Assembly: GCF_016086655.4 (NCBI RefSeq)
Contig: NC_052131.2
Span: 36,643,705 to 36,707,704, forward strand
Source of the DNA: Lepeophtheirus salmonis
Taxonomy: Eukaryota > Arthropoda > Copepoda > Siphonostomatoida > Caligidae
Length of the DNA stretch: 64,000 nucleotides
Direction of reading: 5' to 3'
Shown here: piece by piece, positions 33,816 through 44,690 of the stretch
Layout: each line of letters begins with the position of its first letter
How positions within the stretch are numbered: position 1 is the first letter of the stretch
Position numbers and translations under genes: made by a program
The notes under the pieces: generated by a model
Seen by the model: the letters and a program-made list of their open reading frames with translations, nothing else
What the model was told of the DNA's origin: nothing
Databases searched by the model: none

Positions 33816-34504
33816 CAATTATATTATGTACAAAGCCCTTTATGGGTTGATGAGAGGAAAGTAGGAGCACTCATATTGTGTTTCCGAGTAGTATTGATTC
33901 AAAAGAAACCTTTAGACCTTTTCATTTGGGTATTATCCACCACTCGTCCACTCATAGTCATACGTCACCCTCCCATGTGATATTCTTATTATTCATTCCC
34001 GAATTCCCAAAACATCATCAGTTCTTCTTCCTTTGTGTTCTACTCCTCTTTTCCTTAAACATAATGAGACAGGATAAGTTGGAAAGACAATACACATTAT
34101 ATCTATAAAGAGAGCAGAGGATGGATACATAATTTGGCATTAATCCCTCCCAACATCTATTTAACATATAATTAATGAACGAACATCATTCTCATCTCTT
34201 TTATTAAAGGTATTCATGTCGTTGTGACATACATTGGGAAGATGAAGCAAAATAAAAAAGATCAGGAGGGAATAAGGGGGGATTCTATGGCTCTAATTAA
34301 AACCATGTTACATATTACATATATAATGAGAAACCGGTTGAATGAAAAGCTGAAATAATGAAGGATGATACAAGGTAGAGGTACATAAATTAATTAAATA
34401 TATATAAGGATTGAAGTTATTATAAAATATCGATGTATTATGAAGGCAAATAAGATATATGAAGTATGAACGAACATATGATATCGTTACTTAGTTATAA
34501 AATG
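33816..34504. other. Unannotated interval
   Basis: A 76-codon open frame (33878-34108), H/S/F-rich, is unrecognised. No repeat ends. Confidence 0.35.
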
Positions 34505-34650
34505 TATTCTATAATATAACACCCTCATTGACGTCACGAGGGATAGGTTTTACCTTCTTTGAGGGCCTACAAGTGGGACTGGACTGGATAAGACCCGCAC
34601 TGGACTGGACCGGAGTACTCTGTCCTAAATAAGGACATACACAACACTAG
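34505..34650 (+). repeat. Family I dispersed repeat with TGACGTCA and GGACTGGAC motifs, copy 1
   Basis: Contains TGACGTCA at 34530-34537, then GGGACTGGACTGGATAAGA and CACTGGACTGGACCGGAG, then CCTAAATAAGGACATACACA. The same order of elements, with substitutions, occurs at 44505-44690. Function unknown. Confidence 0.6.
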
Positions 34651-34709
34651 TTGTGGGGTATTTTTGTAGAAATTATAGGCAAAATTGATTTCAATAGGGC
34701 GGGAGCCTC

Positions 34710-35041
34710 AAGGGCGTCCGCAGGATTATATATATATTCCTTTGTTGTTTTTGTTGGTTTTTTTGGGGGAGGGGCTTGGTTTTTGCGAATTTTTTTAAAA
34801 TTAAATCCAATAATTAAAATTTTATGGAACAATTTTTTTTTAAATTACATGTTTTTGGTTTTTTTTTAATCCATAGTTTATTCTCAAAAAGTTTAAGAAA
34901 TCTACAGTTGTTCACACAAAATTGAGCAATTAAATTGACAATTTTTTTTTTTTCAAATATTAAATCTTATATTAAAAGCAACCATTCCTTCATTTGCGGG
35001 GGGGCTACAACACCTCCAGCCCGTCCTCTGGGGATGCCCCT
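34710..35041 (+). mobile_element. Family A hAT-like non-autonomous element, copy 8, with target-site duplication
   Basis: The left end AAGGGCGTCCGCAGGATTAT and the right end CTCTGGGGATGCCCCT are inverted repeats. GAGCCTC directly precedes (34703-34709) and follows (35042-35048) the element, a 7 bp exact duplication (7 of 8 if extended), which fits hAT-type insertion. The interior includes GGGGGAGGGGCTTGGTTTTT and the reduced family phrases. This copy is the main support for placing family A with hAT elements. Confidence 0.88.
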
Positions 35042-35150
35042 GAGCCTCTATATAGAATAGAGTGGCCAGCCATATTCATTTCTTTCTCCGGACGACCCCC
35101 TTTTTTACAAATCCATGGATTGTCCGGGGTTTTTTTTTGTGACAAATAGC

Positions 35151-35581
35151 TAGAGGTGGATCGGGCTAGAAAATATCGAGAATAGGACTAACCTGGTTTT
35201 CAAGGTGTCGGGTTTCGGTCCAGCTTGCAAGCTTTTGGACCAATATATGATAATTTAAACTATTAAAGTATTGCAATATATATATACTCATGAGAGCTAA
35301 ATATATTTGAAACACCAGAATGTTATAAGTAATTGATGAAGTCAAATATCATACAACAGGGGCGTCTGTAGGATTTTATTCCTTGGGTAGGCTTGCTTAA
35401 TTATTTTTTTCTGCACTGCATACTTACTTTTTTTAGAAGATAAATCCTTAAAAAATTATAAAGGAATGGATTAGAGATAAAAGTGGGATTGGAAAGTTCG
35501 GGCCACGGGTTTTTCAGGCTTGTCAAAATGATGCATAGACGGCAGTTTTTCGAGCTCGAACCTAGACCGAATCCACCTCCA
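35151..35581 (+). mobile_element. hAT-like non-autonomous element (family N) with flanking duplication
   Basis: The left end TAGAGGTGGATCGGGCTAG and the right end (reverse complement) TGGAGGTGGATTCGGTCTAG are inverted repeats of about 19 bp. The flanking octamers CAAATAGC (35143-35150) and CACATAGT (35582-35589) agree at 6 of 8 positions. The subterminal GC-rich parts also pair loosely. No coding capacity. A family A fragment is nested at 35357. Confidence 0.75.
35357..35405 (+). mobile_element. Family A left-end fragment nested in the family N element
   Basis: CAGGGGCGTCTGTAGGATTT followed by CCTTGGGTAGGCTTGCTTA is a family A left end; it fades into unrelated AT-rich sequence after about 50 bp. 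Confidence 0.7.
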
Positions 35582-35589
35582 CACATAGT

Positions 35590-37001
35590 ATTATTGGGTG
35601 GGGAAAAAATTATAATAAAATTTAAGGACATTGACTTAAACTTTAAAGTAACAAAATAATCAAAATTCGATTTTTTTGAATAATCAATATTAAAAACAAG
35701 TAAACCAAATCAAATGAATTGGAAATATTTGAAACGTTTTAAATTCTTCATAGTGTTTTTTTATAAAACTCAACTTCCTAATCCACATTTGATGGACTAC
35801 ATTAGAAAAGTACTCTGAAGGAAGTTGCATAACTTTCTATTTCTCTATTTATTGGCCATTACATAGATGCATAAATAGTAATTAACCACATTTATGACTT
35901 ATCCTTCCTTTTTACGAGTTGAAGGATGTGTAAATTACAGAGCAGGTTCCTTCAAATCATGTTTTTCTTCGCATCTTGTCTGGCCCTAAGTAATAGCGAT
36001 TATGTTGATTCAAAACATACTTTCTAAATATCAAAATTCAACTCAATTTAAAGAATAGGTCGTTTTACATAATTATGTTCCAAATTGTCTCCCAAATGAA
36101 ACTGTCAGCTTGTAGTGTCTACTCGTTCACCTCTACTTTTGCTCAACTTTCGAGTTGTTTTTGATGGAAAAATATACCTACTTCTGAAAAATATATTTAA
36201 AGTAATAGACTATTTTACAAGGTTGAGTCATAATAGCATTAATGAATTATGTTATCTTAGTCATTGTAATTTTTTTTAAGGTTACTACATTAACAATATT
36301 TGAGAATCATACTTAAAAATTTTTTTTGAGAAAGAAGTAAATAAAACTACTTATAATACTTTTTTATTGCAGTTTTTTTTTAATTAATTTATTACATTAT
36401 TATTTATAACTTTCTAAATAGTTTAAAGTATTGATATATTAGATCGATTAACTTTAAAAATGATATTAAATAGACCTATATCAATCAGTAGAATATTGAA
36501 GGCACTTAAAACGATAAATAAGTAATATTTAATGAATTAATTATCACATTTATAAACATAGACTAATGGCAGGATCAACCTACTTATCAACATTAATAGG
36601 CATTAAATTATAGACAGTGATAATTTGCTTTGAGTGTCTTAATAAATAAAACAATTAACTTGGAGTAAATTTTCCATTATAAGGATGTGTAAAAAATTTA
36701 ATGGATTACAATTATTTGTAAGATTTAAATATTGTATTGCAGGTATTTGAAAATATCAAATAGACAGTCTCTATCTCACTTCTTAAAAAACTCTGACAGG
36801 TATCATTTTCTTATGACGTCATATATCACTCTCTCATTGGTCGACTTCCTTTATTTTCTTAAGGACTCAGTTATCTACTAACATCTACGTTCTTCTATAA
36901 AGAAAAGGATCGTGTGACCATATTTTTTATGGAAGTTCAGTTTTTTGTAGGTTTTTTTTTTTCCTCTTTTAAAAAGATTTTCAAGATATGCTATTAATCA
37001 C
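35590..37001. other. Unannotated AT-rich DNA
   Basis: Nothing recognised except a TGACGTCA palindrome at 36814-36821. Confidence 0.4.
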
Positions 37002-37180
37002 CAGGGCTGGCCTTAGCTACCTTTTTTTGCCCAAAGTAATATTTGTAGGCTATACTTTAATTTGAACACATCTTTTTCTTTACAAAAATACAATTTTTTT
37101 ATTTAAGTATATAAATAACAATTTTTGGGTGTGCCCTAATTTTTCCATCGCCCTTAGCATTTGCCTGGGCCTGTTTGCCA
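37002..37180 (+). repeat. hAT-like repeat fragment
   Basis: It opens CAGGGCTGGCCTTAGCTACC and ends near CGCCCTTAGCATTTGCCTGG and GCCTGTTTGCC, both typical of widespread hAT-type repeats that begin CAGGGCCGGCC and contain GCCCTAGGC-like text. The opening resembles family K (21128, 21934). The right terminal repeat and a flanking duplication are not evident. Confidence 0.5.
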
Positions 37181-37729
37181 CACATAAAATACTTTTTGAA
37201 TTCATAAAACAATTTATGACTAGAATTTATAAGGATGATGTTTTGGTCGTCCAAGTTAATGTGTTAGAGTTTTAAATGACAAGGAAAGCACTCAAGTGTA
37301 TCACTACATAAAAGATATAAGCTTTGGGATCATATAAAATATGGTAGAGACAACTGCTACCTCTCTGATGGCGCCCATGGGTTCTCCTAACGTTAGGGGG
37401 AGAAAAGTAGTTAATAGATAATATGTAGAGTTGTACAAGACTATTCATCTATTATAAGACGTTTTATAAGAAGTTTATAAGCGGTGATGATGTTGAACTC
37501 TCTTTCCCGCTCAAAATTGATATTTGTTTCTGATAACATAAATAAAATGTCTTCAAAATAGTTTTAATACCCGTAAAATACAGTTGCCAGAGAAAGTTGA
37601 GAGTTTGAAAATATCTGCGTATGGGCAAAACGAGAAAAAAAAGAACAGTTTTTTATGATTAGAAAAGGAAAAACGGTTAGAGTATCCATTATTTTTTGTT
37701 CATTCGTCATTCATAGATCGTTGCGTTCT
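37181..37729. other. Unannotated DNA
   Basis: No features recognised. Confidence 0.4.
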
Positions 37730-37731
37730 TA

Positions 37732-38058
37732 CCGAGTGAGCCATTAACATGTTTTAACTTCAACAAGATATAGTTTATTAATTAACAATAGGATTTCTCC
37801 GGGTCCAGTTTGGCCTTTATGACAAAGCCCATCTTCCGTTCCAACGTTTCAGACTTGCTGAAGGGGTAAATTGTGGTCCTGTAGATGTTCAACTGCTTGG
37901 AGTGCCCAAATGGAAATTCGTAAATTACGTTCAAGCGTCCTTTTCTCGACGTATACGTAAGTTAAAGATCTGTTTTGTTTTGGAAGTAAATGTTTATGCT
38001 TTAATATATCCAAATATGAATTAATTTACATCACTCAACCTTAATTAATTATTGACTT
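37732..38058 (-). mobile_element. Family B copy 5, short form with nearly all coding sequence deleted
   Basis: Left end after TA (37730-37731): CCGAGTGAGCCATTAACATG, then the 3' tail in reverse (TTCAACAAGATATAGTTTAT). At about 37793 it jumps directly to the reverse complement of the N-terminal coding region (GAGAAATCC..GGTCCAGTTTGGC, CCAACGTTTCAGACTTGCTG) and the 5' leader. The right terminal repeat is lost at about 38058, where the text leaves the family after ATTATTGACTT. The deletion is larger than in the other copies. Confidence 0.8.
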
Positions 38059-38889
38059 AAAGTAGTGCCATTCGTCTCGCTCCTGCCTTCTCCTTGCCCT
38101 CTTCGAAATGTCCATCCCTACCGTAGCCTTTTTCTGGAACAAAGATGGGGGGAAAGTAATCAAAGAACACTGAATTTATTTTCATATGTATATGTGTCTT
38201 TAAATGTATAAACAATGAGAAGAAGGGGGAAGAAGAAAGGAAAAGAAATAGAAAGTAATTGGTTTGAATTTTAATTAGTCATTTTTTTTCTCTTTCTTTC
38301 TTTTTTTCATTCTCCATTTTTATTTTTTTCATAATTAGAATATGGAAAAGTGATAAGAAAGAATAATATTTAAAAATAAAATAAAAAATCGTGAGTTGAA
38401 TTATTATTATATTTCCAAAATAAAATATCTATGTATATAAAAAAAATGGTTTTTTTATCACACAAAAAAAGTTTCTTATTTTTTTAGTTAAATTTAATGG
38501 ATTTCATCCAAGTAATGGATGAATGTGCAATATTTTTTTTCGTTATTTTTTGGTGTGTATATATATATATGTATATAGAACTAATAATAAATTTATTCCT
38601 ATCTAAATTTAATTTTTTGAGCGGGGTTGTCATTTTATAATAAGTGAAGCAAGTTTTTATTTTCTTTTTCTTAAATAAAATGAGAAAAAAAAACTCACTC
38701 TGGGTGGGGAAATGAGAAAAAAGAAAAAAAAAACTTTATGACTTCTACTATTCGTAACGAGAAAGGGTTGTATTTAATCCTATCGTAGTTGTTTCATCTA
38801 TTAAAATAAATTATATTAATTTATCCACAGGGCGTTTCACGAAGGTAAGTTCTATGACGTAATGGTATATAAAGAAGGGTTGCAGGAAA
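38059..38889. other. Unannotated AT-rich DNA
   Basis: Pyrimidine-rich run at about 38280-38330 and T/A-rich microsatellite-like text. No gene recognised. Confidence 0.4.
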
Positions 38890-38891
38890 TA

Positions 38892-39755
38892 TCGGGTGGT
38901 CCATTGAAATCTGAAGAGTTACTAATTCAATAAATGAAGCGGTGGAAATTAATTCATATAAAAACATAAACAATTAGTTACAATTAAAAAAAAACGACCC
39001 AGAGCTCTCTAGCTTACATACAAGTCGACAAAATGACACTTGAACGTAATGGACGACTTTCTATCCTTTGCAAAAACAGTTTGGCGTCTCTTTACGCCGT
39101 AATCACGAATTTTCATCCGTGCACTCCAAACAGTTTGGCTCCAGGACCACCTTTTACGCCGTAATCAAGTCTGAAACGTTAGAGAGACAAGGTTTCTGTC
39201 AAAAAGGCCAAACTGGATCCGGAGGAGCCAAATAAAATAGCTCAGGGCAATCCTCTTAAGTCCATGAGGGCCCGTGGAAGAGATCGCCGGCTTCACGCCA
39301 GACTGTCAAAAGAACTATCAAAAAGCTAGTTTGAAAGAGCCATGTGAGGGTGGATAGGCCACTTTTGACACCAGCAGTAAAAAATAAACATCTCCTTTTT
39401 TATATGAGTCTTTCGAGTTCTTTTGATCCCCTACCAGCCCTGGATGCCCTCTCGACAGCATGGTCCCTTGGGTGCATGTTGAGAAGGCCCACTTATATCA
39501 TCCTAACACATAGGTCCCCAAAGCCACTTTCAGCCAGTATTGGGCTACCATTACAGATGACTATATCGACTGCAGGCGAAAAGTCTTCTCCGCCGCCTGG
39601 AAGCTGCCATTGCCACTAAGGACGGCTACATTAATGATTAAGAGATACACATTTATATATAGTATTAATTTTGTTGAAATTCTATTGTTAATTAATAAAT
39701 TATATCTTGTTGAAGTTTAAAATTCAAAGTGTTCAGATTTTAATGGACCACTCGG
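38892..39755 (+). mobile_element. Family B Tc1/mariner-type deletion derivative, copy 6
   Basis: TA at 38890-38891 and 39756-39757. Left end TCGGGTGGTCCATTGAAATC; right end CAGATTTTAATGGACCACTC, the best match to the family consensus end. Length 864 bp. The interior has the leader, a locally duplicated N-terminal segment (39052-39167), the second helix-turn-helix region (39258-39330), the deletion junction near 39405-39450, the C-terminal region and the 3' tail. The coding region is riddled with frameshifts; a 91-codon open frame at 39344-39619 crosses the junction and is not a real protein. Confidence 0.88.
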
Positions 39756-39855
39756 TAAGTCATTCCATTCGTTTCTTCTTCCTCGTTTACCTGTGTAACC
39801 TCGCTAACACAAAGGTTTAAACTGTATTAGGTTATAAGCTGCCCATTTTTTTCAG

Positions 39856-39976
39856 TTTTATCATTGAGTCTACCTGTGAACAAACCAAAGGTTACCTTAT
39901 CCCCAAACTTCTCCAAAAGATTAAGCTCTATCCTGACGAACTTATGGAGGCCTGTAGGAGTTCAGGACTTATTTGA
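39856..39976 (+). CDS. Candidate terminal exon (hypothetical)
   Basis: An acceptor-like sequence (CCCATTTTTTTCAG, ending at 39855) is followed by 39 open codons from 39857 to the TGA at 39974-39976. The peptide contains ESTCEQTKGYLIPKLLQKIK then LYPDELMEACRSSGLI. Amino-acid use is balanced (several K, L, E and P, two C), unlike the I/N/K/F-rich chance frames nearby. It starts 100 bp after the right end of family B copy 6. I do not recognise the family. It may be the last exon of a gene, an exon fragment, or part of an unrecognised repeat. No partner exon was identified, so the call is weak. Confidence 0.25.
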
Positions 39977-41592
39977 ACGTATAAAGTCGAGGACAAGTAG
40001 GACTGAAAATGAATAGTTTGATTTTGTTCAAGTTTTTATATGAAAAGGATGAGATCACAAGACAATCAGTTTCGTAGATCGATATTTGAAATGAAGCATC
40101 TTTTCCATGTGACTTTTTTTCAGGGATTTGTACAATAAATGAAACGAGGTTTCCTCCTTCAAGCCACAAAAGGTTAACCTTTTTATTAGCAAAGCATCCC
40201 AGACGTTGGAACCTCCTCTGGACTAAGTAGCTCTTTTAAAAATTGAATACATCTTTAAAACCCCTTAAATATGCAAAAATGTGGATTGTTAACACAAAAT
40301 CAAGCTAGAATAAATTTCTCAAAATTTTAATTGAGATAAAATATAAAGTTATCATCAATTAAAGAAGTATAAATTGATAGATTCTAAGGTTGAAAGACCA
40401 TATCGGGGTCAAATCAAGTATAATAAGTCAAATGGTTAATTTAAGCTTTAGTTTACATTATTAGGTATCTCATTTCCTCCCAGAAATTTGAGTAAAAGGC
40501 CTACAATTGACGGAAATATATCTATGAAATATTGGGTTTTATTTATAAATGATAAATAAAAGTTATTAGACATTTTTATCATTTTTTTCCACATTTCGAC
40601 TCTCGGTTTTATGTTGTTAATTCACGACCACAAATAATAATATTATATTATGAAAATCTAAAAGAATCCTTGAACATTTCTTTACACAATTGATAAAAGA
40701 CCAACGTTGCGTTTCATTTCCTCCAGGATTCGACTGTAATTTAATATAATCATAAAGACAGCCTTCACCTTACCTCTATCCCACACTACAACTCCAACAG
40801 GAAATAAAATTGATAAATAAATACGAGAATAAGTATGAAGTCTAAACACACTGTATCAAGCATTTCTTTTAAGTAAGTTTTTTTTTCTTCTCTTTTTTTA
40901 ACAGAAAACTTTTCTCTAACAGAAAATATTAATATTTTTTTTAATCTCCTTGATGAATTATGAATTTCATTCCAATTAAATGTTATAGCTACTCAGTAAA
41001 AGAAGTTGAAATATGAAAAATAAAAAAACAGCAAAAACTATCTAACTCAAATATGATAAAAATTTTATTACCAGATGCTGTATAAATAAAAATAATAATA
41101 AATTAAGATAAGATTTTTTTATTATTGTTCTCTATGAAATATGAATGTATGTATATGTATATATCCAATCCGTCATTTCAGTATAGCTCAAATTATGTAC
41201 ATAAATAGTAGGACGTAAACCGCTTGATTTTTTATCATTATTAAACAGTTGATTGTGCATACATCTATTAAAATTATACAGCAAAAAATTTTTTTGGGAC
41301 CTTTCATGCTCCAAGGTTATCGCAATTTTTTTATTGAACATTTCAGATTTTATCATATTTAGGGCTCCTTGGAGCAGATAGACTAATAATGCTTTGTGGT
41401 GATTGAGTTTAGAAGATACCTAAATAAAGGAGAAAATGTAAGTACCTACACGGAGGTGATAATTTTGTCAGCTATGACGGCGACGAATATTTTTTGCATG
41501 ACGATAAAGACACGAAACAAATCAAGTTTATTTTAAGGTCTACAAGTGAACCCCTCGTCAAGCCCTCAAGCTTGTAGACATGGAAAAACCCC
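39977..41592. other. Unannotated AT-rich DNA
   Basis: No recognisable gene, repeat end or RNA. GC falls further after 40560. Confidence 0.4.
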
Positions 41593-41633
41593 TAAAATTT
41601 AAAGGAATGTTCAGTTTTAGACACGCACACCTG
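41593..41633 (-). repeat. Solo terminal repeat of family L
   Basis: AAAATTTAAAGGAATGTTCA, then GTTTTAGACACGCACACCTG, then TA. It matches the terminal repeats at 21175 and 21678 with a few differences. The GTCTAAAACTGAACATTCC core is shared. No transposase or second end lies nearby, so this is the remains of a deleted element. Confidence 0.85.
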
Positions 41634-41635
41634 TA

Positions 41636-44504
41636 TAAATATAGGAAAACCCAAATGAGTATTGATAAATATTCTTGGCGAAATCATTTTGTACAGAGTT
41701 TAAGAGTACTCTCCCTATTGTAGAATCAGTAGATGTAGAGTGACAAGGATATTTGTGTTTGAAACACAATATGTATCTACATAAACTCTACCCTAAAGGA
41801 CTTCTTGACACATAGGCATTAGTTTAAGAGCTACATAATTGCAAAATAATAAAAGTTATGTACAAAAAAAAATGAGGACATGTTTTTGATGATGAGAAAT
41901 TACATGAATCGGTTGTTATTAAGATTGCAGACAGAATCTATAATTAGTTTGTTCGAAAAAATGAGCTCAAAAGTAACCTGTCAAAATATCCTTGATGAAG
42001 AAGATACCCCAAATCTGGAAATCAGAAGAATCTGATGTCCATGAATACAGTCCAAAACTTGACTCATCCTCAAAGGAAGAAGACATTTTTTCCCCCTGAA
42101 TGCGATAATTTATTGTCGAAAAATTATAAGATTGAATGTTTCTCATGTGCAAAGGATAAAAACGAGTGAAGTCATTCTACTCATAACATGATAACGATTA
42201 CTCCTAGCCCTAAAATACGTATATGCCAAATCCTATTTGAAGGATATCCCTTTCACATTTTGCCTATTCGCCACTCGAAATATAAATAATAATATCAGTT
42301 TATAATAAGTTTCTTTTTTAATGGCACAATTCCTTATTTTAAATATATAGTCGATAATCTAGTTTTTTCTTAAATTTTCTAAAGATATCTCCAGTCTATT
42401 TATTTTATTTTTTTTCAATAAAAATAATTATTGATGGCCTTTTAATAAAGATAATTCTATATTATTTTTATTTTCGATATAAAGATGTTTGTTGAAAGTC
42501 TTTTTGTCAATTTTACCTCTGTAGTTTTTTCATGTCACCCATATTATAGGATGTACCTCACAGTTTGCTAAGCAGATTCTGACTCTCATCATACCATAAA
42601 CTATGATTCAAAAATTCCTCACTTCCCCCCCCCTTTAATTGGTCGAATGAAGTTGCACCGATTAATTATTCTATTTCTCTTTGAAGCCAATATGACATGG
42701 GGGAAGATTTGACACACCGGTTTCACTGTCAAAAGTCTCAAAAAAATATTTAAGGCGGAAAATAAATATTGAGAATTGTTTAATAAGTCTTTTCTGGGGT
42801 AAAAATGTCTGTAGATTATGATTTTTTCAAGTTTCAATCCTGTATTTTGTGTTGTTTAGCCAAGAAATTTGTGAATTTGTGAACAATTTTCCCCAAAAAT
42901 GACAGTTTTTGCGTGACAAAAATTTTGAAATCCCAATTTTATTTATAGTTTTAGAATCTACAATGTACATTAAGCTAACCATGATTTATGTTCAAATCCT
43001 AGATGGTGGTCAAGACTTTAAAATAAAACTGTTTCTTTAGTTGTTTATTCCATAACTTTTGTGCAATGGCCTTTTAAATAATATGTATCAAGTGACAAAC
43101 GGAATGGAATATTCACACTTTTTGATAAATTCCTGCCTTGAGATAGCCATATCTACTGATGGGAAAGGACTACATGCTTGATTTATATTTGAAATTTAAT
43201 AAGCTTTACATTGATACCTAATTTATACTATAGAAACATTTAAAAAAAATAAAAATATTACGCCTACTCTAAATTTTATTGGCGTGTCATTAAAATGAAT
43301 ATTACATAAAAACGTTTGGAACTAGATACTTGAAAATTTAATCGTTTGTACCTTAAATAATATATTTTAGGCTGATGTATTCCTTTTTTTACGATTTATG
43401 CTTTTAAAATTTTATGCAAAATTTCGCATTACAAGAGGCCTCAACCAAAATATGGAATGAAAAATATTCGTGAAAGCTTAATCGATTATGCCCAACATAT
43501 ACTGTTTTATGAAAAGGATACCCAATTTGAGTCAAACTACTTAATACTTCGGGATTTTTTTTTTTTTTTTTTCACGAAGCAACAGAAACTCGATTTTTTG
43601 AGCAAAATATCCATATTTCGGAACGCAAGATATTGCATAATCATATGACTAGCAGCTACTTTATTTGAATAAATCCAAGTCCAATTTGTCACAAAACAAC
43701 TACAGGCTCTCAAACCCACAGGTATTTGACTAATTGATTCATGTGTAGAACTTGAAAATGATGAAGATATATTTATAAAAAAACCGTTGCATATTTTGTA
43801 TTTCTGACTCAAATTTGAAGTTTACATATAATTTTTGTTTAGAAAACATGTATTACTTATACGAATTCGATACTTGATTTTTTCCCAATTTTGATAGTGA
43901 AACTGTAGTTGAATATCACCCATGTTATATATAGAATGCTTATTTCTTTCTCTCATCAATAAAGTAAGTAAACACCTGAGGATTTATCCTAAAATGTCAT
44001 TTATAAGCCCATGCATTGTCAATTGTCAACATATATAGTAGATATTTAGAGAGACCAATTAAGTTTTTAATTAAATCCGTTCTGCAACTACGGGTTTGTG
44101 GCAGGAAAAGGAGCATACTCCCTCAATTTCTAATATTTTTGTGTACAAGGCAGTGTTTGCTGTCAAGCTTATATTAAATTTTATCAAAAGTGAAATGATG
44201 TTGTCAAAATGCTTAATATTTAACAACAGATTCCAAAAAAAAGGGTTTGTAAAAATTATAATTTCATTTGCATAATCAATGTCGAAAAGGGAAATGAATG
44301 TTACTCGAATTTATTACATATAGTTGAAAAAAATAGTACATTTATTTATGTAAAAATCATTCAAAATTTTCCAAAGAAAATTGTCAAAAAGTGTACACAA
44401 AAACATAAATGTCATACAGGATATAATCCTTGGATTTTTTCTCTAAAAATCCATAGTTTATTAAGCCAAATAATATATATATGAGAGATGTATTAAGATC
44501 GTTG
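41636..44504. other. Long unannotated AT-rich interval
   Basis: I see no repeat ends or coding similarity over almost 2.9 kb. A 61-codon minus-strand open frame (42152-41967) ends with a serine/aspartate-rich piece but has no known relatives to my eye. T-rich run at about 43555-43573. Confidence 0.4.
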
Positions 44505-44690
44505 CACGAATCTCGCTAAAATTTTGACGTGTTCATTATAATTGAAAGAAGAAGAGAACGTCAATGACGTCATGGAACGGTCAAGATGACAATTGGGATT
44601 GGATTGAATGGCACCGGACTGAACTGCGATCATAAATAAGGATAGACAAAAGACTATGAACAAAGAACAATCCTAATCAAGCCCCTGAAT
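44505..44690 (+). repeat. Family I dispersed repeat, copy 2
   Basis: TGACGTCA at 44565-44572 is followed by GGATTGGATTGAATGGCACC, CGGACTGAACTGCGATC and ATAAATAAGGATAGACAAAA. These parallel the order TGACGTCA, GGACTGGACTGGA, CGGAGTAC, TAAATAAGGACATACAC in copy 34505. Confidence 0.55.

Noticed and set aside
33878..34108. 76-codon plus-strand frame with a hydrophobic C-terminal half
   Set aside because: No recognisable domain; composition follows a pyrimidine-rich stretch.
36999..37180. Complete hAT element
   Set aside because: Only the opening is convincing; the right terminal repeat and flanking duplication cannot be identified, so it is listed as a fragment.
41520..41592. Family L coding sequence next to the solo terminal repeat
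   Set aside because: The minus strand gives only a short broken frame without helix-turn-helix similarity.
41967..42152. 61-codon minus-strand frame containing a serine/aspartate-rich piece
   Set aside because: No splice context, homology or second exon; short enough to be chance.
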